From: Apteryx mantelli
Taxonomy: Eukaryota > Chordata > Aves > Apterygiformes > Apterygidae
Direction of reading: 5' to 3'
Length of the DNA: 64,000 bases
Assembly (NCBI RefSeq): GCF_036417845.1
Contig: NC_089979.1
Location: forward strand, 123,041,415 to 123,105,414
Shown: in pieces, positions 42,001-52,000 of the stretch
How the letters are laid out: the number at the start of each line of letters is the position of its first letter
Numbering within the stretch: position 1 is the first letter of the stretch
Position numbers and translations under genes: made by a program
The notes under the pieces: model-generated
The model's database searches: none
What the model was told of the DNA's origin: nothing
The model's input: only the letters and a program-made list of their open reading frames with translations

Positions 42001-45000
42001 GAGACAAAACTCCTCAGTTCAACAGACTAGCAATAAACTCATTTCCAAAACACCCATATATTTGAACAGAAGGCAGGGGGAAAAGAAGTTATTTAAAAAT
42101 CACATCTATATTTACTACCCTTGGGTGCTAACTTCGCAAAACTGATACATCTGAAGTGTTAAGAAACAAATCTTTGGGGTTATAGAAGGAAACTTCTATA
42201 GACATTATGAACTAAAACTCTTCCCTGTTTGGTTTCAGTTGCATTACTTCAGGGACTAATTTGGCATGTTGTAAGAATGTAATAGTCTATGCATATTCTT
42301 TAGAGCTCAGTCTCAATTATCGTAGCACAGCCAAAGCCTTTCCACTAAGGTTTGCTAGAAGTAACAAATCTATCCCCCAGCCAAAAATGAAGATGTAAGC
42401 AAAGCAAACAGAAGTAGTCCAGAGGGACATTTTTCACATTGCCTCACAAAAAAAGACAATTCATTTCCAAGTTAATTCTTTTTGGTTCCCTAGCTAAAAA
42501 AGACGACTTAATTCCTTTTACTAGGTGAGTGCATTAGCAATGTCTAAAATACAGTCCAGTAAAATTTGTATATGATTTACTCATTTTTGTAGCTGTCATT
42601 TATGTGTTCACAAATTTAAGTCCCTCCACAACTTTTGGAAGGTTATTAAAATGTACCATAGTTAGATATTTTGCCCTGAAATTGTCACAATTTCCCCACA
42701 CTGGTAACATAAAGGACATTATTTGGGAGACTAACCACACACATTTATTCCTCTGAGGGAAGAAACAAAGAATAATTTCATGGAGTTTACATACATGTAC
42801 TCACATACGTTTCTTTTTCCCTCTTGTTAATTGCCAGTCCTATCTGAGTGCACCATTTATTCTGGAAAAAATGTTTTAAGACATCTCTTTTTACTTTCAG
42901 AAATAAGTCTTAGTTTTCCACCTTACTTTCTAGGTTTCCTCTTTACTTTTTCCAGATAAAATCCCTCTTTTTGTGGATTCAGTTTTCGAAGCTAAGATTA
43001 TTTTTGCCAAATTCATTTTTATTTCTTCTGCTTAAAGGTATATAATCTGGAGGTTATTCTTAACCTGCAATTCAGTATATGAGATAATTCAGCTTCCTAC
43101 AGTATATCAGGAGATAGATAAACTAAATAGAAAGTCCACCTTTTAACTTGACAGGCAAGCCTTTAGTTTTTGACAAAACACTCAGCACCTAATATTCTTA
43201 TTACTGAGTTAGTGTCTAAGATGAACAAGAAACCAGTGACACAAAGAAAAAGATCATCAGCAAAAGCTGAACTAGGTCTAAAATTTAGATACTGTATTGA
43301 CATACAGCATTTACAAGACTTAAGGAAAAAGGCAAGCATTTATCTTTAATTCCAAATAACATTTTCAAATAAAGCTTAAACATTTCTTTGTAGTGTTACT
43401 CCTCCAAATGTTGGAATATGAAATTAACTCCTTTTTTCCTTATCTGTTTGATTTTTAAAGTTATTTCCACTTCAATAACCTACAGTTTTAATAAAACTCT
43501 GACACAGAATTTCTTTAAAAACTCTATGTATTAAATCTCTGACTCTTCTTTCAAGCAGTTTTAAAACAAAGCATTGTTAAAATGATGCACTTTGCAAGAC
43601 CATGTTCCATACTACCTCTTTTTAGCAGCTTTTTAAACTGAAGGCAATCTGTTTTTCACCATAATCCATAGCTGCTTCAAAACATCCCTTCTGAGGTTCT
43701 AGGCTTCTTTACAAGGACTTTCACAAAGAATCCCTTTAATTAGCATTCATTTCAAGTACTTTTTTGATTCAATTCATAAAAATCTGGTCTGACTAGTTTT
43801 TATTATTGTAACCAACCAACAAAATCTTGAAAAGGATACTGGAGAACAATAAAATAATTCATATCCTATTGTTCCAAATTCCTTTTACTACTGCTTTTTG
43901 GCATATCTTTTCCTTTCTTGGCTTTTTTATCTAACTTAAAAGCCTATGCTACACACATTTGAACTGGAGAAGGCTGAATTTTGCCAGAGGTGAATGTTTT
44001 AAGTAATAGTAGTCTTGCAGAATGTTGAAGGTGGCAAGTGCTATATAGTTAACTCCCTTTTATTGCATCTTTTTTTCATCCTGAGGACCTGAAGCATCAT
44101 ACAGAGCTGACATAAAAACTGCCTAAGAGATTTTCTGTATTTCGTGCTTTGATTATCTTTATTTAACCACTCACTTACATTTTCCCTGTACTTAAGCATG
44201 CATGTGGAACCTGAGGCGGTCATAAGCAAAAGAAAGTTAACTGCTTCCCAGGCTGCCTGGTTTTTCTTTATTTATGGAGACCTTTTGCTGAGGAGCCAAT
44301 GTTCTCTGTCTAACTTGAATAGTGGCATATTATTTCTATTTATAGATGGAAAAATGGAGGTAAAGTAAAAAGAGTGATTTAGTGAAGTCACAAAATAGGT
44401 CAATGTCAGTTGGTTCAGATTCCAAGTATTCGTACTCTTATCTTTCACTCTAACTATGCTTTTACATCCATAGCACCGTATTTCTAGGAAGCAGTGACAC
44501 AAAAAGCTTTATTTCTGGTCCCAGGCCTTACACTAGGAAGCATGAAATGTGAACACCATCAAGCACTAAGTCAGGTTGAAATAAATTTGAATAAGGCACT
44601 TCATCTCTCAGAGACGATCTAAGCACAGAAAAGGACAGTTTATTAGGATAAAGTCATTTATAGGAGCATGTACCATTTTGGTGATTGTATCACCAGTTTT
44701 AGTCTTAAAATGTCATCTTACTAAGTTTAATTATTTGTGATGTTTATAGGATCGATCATTTAGATTCAGTATTTGTACAGCATTGTTTTTGTAAGCTAAT
44801 TTCTGCCTGTTCATGTTAGCACTGCGTGAGCAATCTTGCAACTTTTACACCCGCCGTTTGTGTTTCAAGTCTTACTACATTTGAAGCCCCAAACCCAGCT
44901 TTGGCTCTTATTCTAACTGTAGAGTCTAACTGCTGGGGTTATTTTTACCTTACTCCAGTATTTGCTGAGAAACAATTCTATCTGTCTTGCCTGAAACACA

Positions 45001-45199
45001 AATCTTACGCAAACCACAAACCCCAAAACGAGCCTAATCATCCCTCAACTCCAGAGCAACTCTGAAGGGCTGTGGAAAAAAGCAGCAACGCCGCCTCATT
45101 TCAGTGGGTGAATCACCTAAGAAATGCGACATAAAGCAACTATATATATTTTTTCTACCTCTCAGGTGGGGTGTGAGGGGAAGCTGAGTTTGAAATTTT
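33063..45199. other. Intergenic DNA upstream of TOPAZ1, no supported gene
   Basis: These 12.1 kb are AT-rich and contain no open frame above 123 codons and no recognisable protein motif. Small features include an ATAGTA triplet-type run near 38,845-38,861. I see no clear transposon. The sequence ends at the CpG-rich island that begins near 45,200. Distal regulatory elements for the germline gene downstream could lie here, but nothing in the bases alone identifies them. Confidence 0.55.
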
Positions 45200-45278
45200 T
45201 TCACTGCGTGGCATTTCGGGGGGGGGAGGCGTTAATTCAGCAGGAAGGTGCCGAGCAGCGCAGGGCGCCGCCGCTGCC

Positions 45279-45313
45279 GGCCCAGGCCCAGGCCCAGGCC
45301 CAGGCCCAGGCCC
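45279..45313 (+). repeat. GGCCCA hexamer repeat (about 5.8 units)
   Basis: The hexamer GGCCCA runs from 45,279 to 45,313 without interruption. Rotated and read on the other strand it is GGCCTG, the same unit as the human NOP56 (SCA36) expansion repeat. It lies in the CpG island, upstream of the coding start. Here it is short. Confidence 0.95.
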
Positions 45314-45518
45314 GCCATAGCGCCCACCGCCCTCGCAGCGAGGCTCCTAACGGAAACGCCGCCGCGCGCCGGGCGGTTAACGCGCCGCCCGCTCGGCCCC
45401 CGGGGCAGCGAAGAGGGAGTTAAGGGTAAGAGGGGGCACCTCTGGCCCTGAGAGGGGACGGGCGCGGCAGGAGGCGACGCCTGAGGCGACACTTCCCTCC
45501 GCTGGCGCCTCCCGCCCT

Positions 45519-45534
45519 GCGCCTGCGCAGGCGC
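45519..45534. promoter_or_regulatory. NRF1-like palindrome in the CpG island
   Basis: GCGCCTGCGCAGGCGC is a perfect 16-bp palindrome. It overlaps TGCGCCTGCGCA (45,518-45,529), which differs by one base from the ideal NRF1 site TGCGCATGCGCA. It lies 213 bp before the start codon, a typical position for a core-promoter NRF1 site. Binding is inferred from the motif only. Confidence 0.55.
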
Positions 45535-45611
45535 CGCGCAGCGCCCGCCTCGCCCTGCGCTGCGCTGCGAGCGGCGTCGAGGGACGGTGCGGCGGGAGCG
45601 AGGCGAGGCGA

Positions 45612-45614
<3 letters not shown>

Positions 45615-45646
<32 letters not shown>
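45615..45646 (+). repeat. GGGCGC hexamer repeat (five units)
   Basis: Five perfect GGGCGC units plus two bases lie about 100 bp upstream of the TOPAZ1 start codon, directly after a GAGGC-rich run. They are rich in potential Sp1/KLF GC boxes and could form unusual structures. They are probably in the 5' UTR or core promoter. Confidence 0.95.
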
Positions 45647-45746
45647 TGCCGCTTTCCTCCCCGCCTCGTCGGGCGCGGCGCGGCCTTCCCTCCGCTGAGG
45701 CGCGGGGCTGCGCTCGGCCCTGCCTCTCCTCCCCCCCCGCCCCGCC

Positions 45747-46023
45747 ATGCCGCAGCTCAGGTCGGGGAAGGCGATAGCCGCCGCCAGGGCCGGGCTGGCG
45801 GAAGGGCCCGGCGGCGGCCCCGGCTCGCCGGGCGGCGCGGCAGCGGGCAAGCCCCGGCGGAGGCCGGGGGCCAAGCGCGGCGCCCGCCCGGCGCCGAAGA
45901 GGAGGGCCGAGTGGCCCTTGGCGCCCTGCCTGCCCCCTGCCTGGTCCCCCGCAGCCGCCCCCGAGCGCTGCGCTCCGCTCGCCTCGGCGCGGGAGCGAGG
46001 CGGGAGTAGGCAGAGGCTCCCAG
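45747..46023 (+). CDS. TOPAZ1: TOPAZ1 coding exon 1
   Basis: The start ATG sits in CCCGCCATGC, with G at -3. The exon encodes about 92 residues rich in Ala, Gly, Pro and Arg, including KPRRRPGAKRG, a basic low-complexity N-terminus like that of mammalian TOPAZ1. The donor CCCAG|GTAACA leaves one base of a codon. Joined to exon 2 this makes GTA (Val) followed by KEKWKEIEQDSG, which resembles the equivalent mammalian junction. The same frame stays open past the donor to 47,204, so an intron-retention product of 485 codons is possible on paper (see the intron 1 entry). Confidence 0.8.
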
Positions 46024-49000
46024 GTAACACAGGCAAGGGGAGGCGGGGCCGCAGGGCTGCTGGAGGCCCGAAGGATGTAACTCGGTGGGTGTCAGGCACC
46101 GCTGGCTCTGAAGAGGGTCAGGCAGCGGCAATGCCTGTGGGAACGCTCTGGGGAGAGGCGATAAGCAGAGGGATAGAGCAGGGCCGGCAGCCGTTTTTCA
46201 CTGAAACCAGCTTGCAGAAGGAACTCTCAGCAGAGTTTGGGAGGAAAGAGCATAGCCCACAAGGACTGAACCCTTTGGGTTTCCAGGAGAGTTCAGGGAG
46301 CTCAGGAGTAAAGGGCGAATGCGCCTTTATGGACCTGAAGTTGCAGATCTCATCCTCTGACGAGGAGCGTGAGAGCACAGAGAGGCAAAGTGTTTGCTGT
46401 TCGCCAGAACCAGAGGCGCTGCGACCCGCAGAGGGGACGTGTAGTACTGAAAAGGAAAGTCATTGCTCTTTAATAATACCAAATCTGCAAATCTCAGAGC
46501 TTGAGGAGAGTTTGGGGACTCGGAGTAAGGGAAGCGCCTTGGCACAAGTAGGGAGGATGGAGAACAAGGAATGGCATTCCTGCATGCAGCCAAGAGTGCT
46601 GATGCTTGAGGAAAGCTCTGAAAGCCCCCCAAACAAAGGCAGAAATAGGTCTTTGGAAACTGAGCCCCAAGGAAAAGTAAAAAGAACTGACAAGGGAGAG
46701 AGATCCTCCTTGTCTGAACTGAAACCTCAAGAAAAAGTAGTGGCCCCAAGGAAGAGGGATGGGTGTCCTTTGACAGGATCAAGGGAGCCAGGGACTCTGG
46801 AGAAAAAGAAGAGATGTTTAAGCAGAAATGGTGGGGCGTCTTTGGTGAAACCAAAGCTACAAAGCCCGAGAAAGACGGGTAGCTCTTCCTTAGTAGAGCT
46901 GCATGCGCAGCATCCAGCGTCCAAGAAAGGAACAGTGATTCTGAATAAGAGGGACAGACGCTCTGTGGCGCTACCACAGCTACAGAGTCTGAGCAGCCAG
47001 GAACAACCAAGAAACCGAGGAAAGACGCAAAAGCATGCCATTATGGAAGAGCAGCAGAGCTCAGACCCTCAGGAAGAAGCAGGTAGTCTGGGGGAAAGGG
47101 GTAAGCACCTGTGCTCCATTGCAGAAATACAGGTGCAGAGTGTGGGTTTCCAGAATACGGGGAGCTTGAGGGCGAGGGACTGGTGCTGGAGCAGGGTGCC
47201 GTGAGAAAGGACAAAGTCAAGGGAGATAATTTTTCTATTGCAGATACAGGTGTCTGTGTGGGGCAACATCATGAGCACAGGATAGAGTGGCCAGTCCCCT
47301 GTCTCAAAGTGACCTGTGTAGGGCTGCTCACTTAGCTCAAGAAGCATAGTGAAAAGACCGAGGGACTGCTTTGCATAACTAAATACTGGCCTTAGAAGAA
47401 AACGGGAGGCGAGGCTTTTTTTGAAGAGAATGGAAACCTCTGAAATTGGGAGCAGAAAAAAAGTCTTTAGTAGAAAAGAGAGGAGGCCATGTAGCCTTTT
47501 TATTTTATTTTCCTTCCTTGAGACTAGAAATAGAAAAGGGAAGGGGTGTCAGCAGCAACAGGCCCCTGAGCAAGAATTGGGTTTGTACTCAAAAATGATC
47601 AGTTCATTTACATGTAGAAGGTCAGACACAAGCAGGGAAAGAAGAGGCAGTAGTTTCAGCTGAGCTAAAATAAAAGATAGTTAATTTTTCATTTATTTGT
47701 ATATTACTGGATTATTTTCTTATGTATATCATGTTGTCTTGGGGTTTTGCTCACCCTTATAGGCTGCTATTCTTTATTTTCAGACCTTGTTGCTGCTTTT
47801 TAATTGCTATTCTCTGTAGAATCTTAAAACCTGTAGAAACAATGGTTGTATTTTAGTGTATTAAGAGAGTATTGTATCAAACTGACAATTTTGAAAGAAG
47901 CTTAAAAAAAAAAAAAAATGTACTCCTATTTTTCTCAAGACAATTGTCCTAAAAGACATTCTTTTTGAGGAAGATGTATCTTCAAAATGAGTACATTCAA
48001 ATGGCAGGTATTTGCTTTAGGTTATTATTAATAAATACTTAATATAGATACCATATTCTGAAAAATTGAGATACTAAAACTGTATGTTACTTTGAAAACT
48101 GACATCTTAAAATTTTACCAGTACATTTTTGAGTCCATTCTTCAGATGAAATTCTCAAATGTACAGTTGTTTTAGGTAATCAGTATTTGCTCTTAAATAA
48201 AAAGTGTTTTATAAAAATGCAAATCCTGCAGTTTTTCTGATTCATCTTGAACTGTCTGGTGCATTTGACTAGACTATATACCTAAAATAAGGTCTATATT
48301 CTTATAAACAAGCTTTCATACAATATAGAATCCAATATGTAAACAAAAGGTTTTAACAAAAATGTGAAAGGCTGGTTGTGCAAACAGCATCTGCGTTTCT
48401 TGCAAGACTTGCTCTAATTTGGTTTCCACCTATATTTTAAATTACTTGGTACTTCTGATTTCCTTGTGATATCCTTCGGGTTCTGTTCTTTATCTGTGCA
48501 TTTTCAGAAGACAAGACATAAATTGATATTGTGAGTTTGCTAATAGTGCTCACTTCACTAGTTCACTAGTAAAATGTAACAATGATTGTTTTTACATTAT
48601 ACAGCATAATGGTTTTAGGTAATCTTGAATGTTCTTTGCCCTTCTTATAAAATACTGCAATACGTCTTTTTTTTTTTCCTTAGAGTATTCTTTAATGAGA
48701 CCATTTCCTTTGTTTTTAACCAGTAAAGGAAAAGTGGAAAGAAATTGAGCAAGACTCAGGTACACAGGCTGTGAAGGAGCTCAAGACAAATTTAAATAGA
48801 TCGGAAGATTCCAATGAGAAGAAACCTTATTCCTCTGAATCTCCTAAAATTGCCACATTGGATGGGACTCAAAGCAAGAGATTTCTATGCCATTCCTTGG
48901 CAAAAAGGTCTGGTGTACAGTGTAAAAAAAGAAAAAACGGGATTGATCAAATAAAGTGTTTACAAAGCTTTAGTGTAAGTACAGCTGAAAAAGCAAAAAA

Positions 49001-52000
49001 TATATCAGCAAAGTGTGAGGCTGAACATTGTGGAAACACCCTAACCCATTGTAACTGCTTGCCATTTGTAACAGAAAAGAATCCAGTTGTGAGATTAGAG
49101 GCCTGCAGTTACATAAATACACTTGTGAAGTCTTCGGTTAACGGAAGTGCCAGCAGCTGTAAAATCAGTGGATTCTTCCATGTAGCCCAAGGTAAGGGGA
49201 AGCCTGTTTGTCCTGATGGTACTGTAGAAGAGAGGGATATGAACTGCAGCACTAATGGAATGCAAAATGAGAGATCACCCCTAAAAAGAGGTTCCTTGTT
49301 TAGTAAAGAAGAAAAACATCAAAATAGAGGAGGGTATTTTTCATGCCTTCAGAGTGAAAACAGTAAGTGTTCACAGGAAAGAAAGTGGATTGGCAGACAG
49401 CCTAGAAAAAAGTTGCAGATTGTTGAGAAAGCAGCAGTCCAGAATGTTCTCACGGACATGGCTAACAAATGCAGTGAGTGTGGGTTAAAAACAGAAGATC
49501 CAGTTGCCACATCAGACTCCTTAGCAGTCTTTGGACTAAATCACAAGGAAATGACCCTGTCAGCTTCATATGATCATACATCAGATCTTAATATTGGAAA
49601 AAATACTCATGAAGCACAAAATACATCAGTCAGCAGAAAAAATAGCATCAAATTTCTTGCACTTGAAGATTGCTTTAAGGAGACATCTGAGCGCTCTGTG
49701 GTTGCAAAAGGAGAAAATTCAAACAGTGTGGCACCACAAGATTATTTTGCTAACTCAGGTAGTCTGAGAATGCTGACTCAGGTCTGTGATGTTTCTAATT
49801 GTCAGGAATGCCTGCCAGATGAAAATCTGAATAAAGCTATTAAGAAATTGGAACACTCTACCTGTCAAAGAACAATACCAATGAGTGGTAAAAATGTGTG
49901 GCCTCTGGAATCATGTGCAAGGACCTCTGAATGGTTTCATAAAGATCACAGGTCCATCTCAAAAGGAGAAAAACTTCTAAGTTCTGGCTTTGAGGAATCC
50001 ACTGATAAAAGCAGTATTGAAGCTGTAGGAGACAATGCTCTGACAGGCAGTTTGAGGCAGTTGGATCTTCATATATCACCAGCAGAAATTAACAGACAAT
50101 CTGCACATAAAATAATGGATCTGAATACTGAATGCTTGACTTCACTTGGAACGCCAGAATCCTCTTCCTTGGATATTTATGGGACTTTGAGAATAAGTAG
50201 CAATGAAAATCTGGAATCATCAGTTAACACAGGTAGAAGTTCCATAGCTTTTAACCTTGATGATGTGCAAGGAGTTAAAGCAACCTTGAATTCTACAACA
50301 AAACAAAAAGATAAAAGTAAAGGAGCCGTAGCAAAGAGAAACCCCTCTATGATGGTCCAGAATGGTACATCTACAGGTAACAACAGCAGAATAAACCTCA
50401 GCCATAAAGCATCAGTTGTGAAGCAAACACTTTCTGATTTAAAACTAATGAAAGTGTTGAACACTGGAAACCTGTCAAATTTCAAAATTCCTTTACGCAA
50501 AAACAAACCTGAATCCAGAAAGTTGGACGCTGTTCTTTCATTTGGAAGAAAATCCTGTAGTCCACTAGAAGTTCTGGACAATGCTAGTGTTTCAAAAAGG
50601 CAGAAGAGAGACCAAGAGACTTTTTTGGTAATTTCTGAGCAGCAGCCTCTTTCTGTAGTGAATGATGTCTCATCTACAGCTTCCATGAAGAAAAAAGCTG
50701 ATGATATCCACAATAAGGACTTTGAGCATGATGGCTCTGAAGACCTTTCGAATGAGATATCCACACTCCCTGAACGTGTTTCTTTCTATCCACATGCTGT
50801 TGTTGAGAGACAGCTGGAGTCATCTGCTTCTGACTCTCGGGCTACTGAACATGTACCAAAATCTAATCTTTCTGATCATTCTTGGAATGCAATTAACCAC
50901 CCTGTTGCATTAGAAGTACATAATGATAGCAAATCAAGAGGGAATCTTTCACAGCACAGAAGTGAAAAATTTCCAGATGTTCTTGAAGCTTACAAAGAAG
51001 ATATTCTTGTGATTGATGTGATCCAGGATGACCCTGACCTTTTTGGAACCAGTGATGATGAGGACCCTTCACTCACGGACTCTGAAAATTGTCCTGCGAA
51101 GAAGTCCTGTAGTAGCATCTTCATTACAGAAGAAAAGCCAGAGTTTAAGCCTCAGTATCCTGTCATTTCAGAAAATAAAGATTTGGTAGATCAGTTTAGG
51201 TATGCATATCATTCTTTAGGATCGCAATACTCTTAAGTACTTTGATCTCATATCAGTATACTTTGGTTGTAGTGGTTAGGCTTCCTTACGCAATTTCACC
51301 AATTTCTGTGTTACTTTTAAGTGTCAGAATTGGGTTGAGGTATGACAGTATTCTGAATGTAAGTACAGTATTTTATGGTATTTTCATAAAAACTAGGATA
51401 AAAATGAATCCAAGGAAAACTTAGTCTAGAAGAATTGGTCTAGACTAAGTGAAGTGAAATATGAAAGTATAAACAATGCTAATTATTAAGAGTAGTATTC
51501 TTAATAAATAACTTAATATTTTTAAATATCTTTCTTTAGCAGTGTCCCTTTGAGGGTAGATTTTTAGTTGTAAAGTGGTATACTGCTTTGAAATATTTCT
51601 TACTTTCTAATGGTAGTTTATTCTCTTGTTGGATCTATGTGAGTAAATGGTTGTTTCTACAATTGCATTGTTTGCTCTTCTTCCCTGCTTTTATCCTATC
51701 CCCAAATGTGTGAACAGTTTTGAATTCTGTAATTTGGCTAACAGATTATAGATATTATGCTTCTGAATCTTCATTCACAAAGTTTGTGTTACAAATAATT
51801 CAGCATTCATGTTTTTCTAGGTTTTGAGGAGATGATAAAAGTCAGTGAAGGAGGGGGAAGAATTTAAAAGTACCACTAAGCTTTTACAAAAGAAGCAGTG
51901 GTTCTTTGTGGGATAGATTAACTTGTCAACTCTGCAGTCTATTTTCTCTCTAAATTCTGATCTTTGCATTTGATAAATGAGTTTTAAGATTAAATTCTTC

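Larger units (their letters stand above)
45200..46060 (+). promoter_or_regulatory. TOPAZ1: CpG-island promoter of TOPAZ1
   Basis: Base composition changes sharply from AT-rich flanks to very GC- and CpG-rich sequence across about 850 bp. This covers the presumed transcription start, the 5' UTR and coding exon 1. No TATA box is evident, as usual for CpG-island promoters. Candidate elements include an NRF1-like 16-bp palindrome at 45,519-45,534 and a TAACGG MYB-type core at 45,348-45,353. The exact start site cannot be read from sequence. Open frames of up to 240 codons on the minus strand here are by-products of the GC content. A bidirectional transcript going left is possible but unsupported. 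Confidence 0.85.

Noticed and set aside
45377..46099. 240-codon minus-strand frame across the CpG island
   Set aside because: It is Pro/Arg/Ala low complexity produced by high GC content, opposite TOPAZ1 exon 1, with no domain.
46327..47010. 227-codon minus-strand frame in intron 1
   Set aside because: It lies opposite the repeat tract. A repeat unit without stops gives open frames on both strands, and no domain is seen.
48684..48723. Upstream acceptor TTTTCCTTAG for TOPAZ1 exon 2
   Set aside because: It would put an in-frame TGA shortly after entry, whereas the acceptor ending at 48,723 gives a clean phase 1 join.
51200..51236. Exon 2 read-through to the TAA at 51,234-51,236
   Set aside because: A good donor (TTTAG|GTATGC) lies before it and phase-matched exons follow, so the extra 12 codons are likely intronic.
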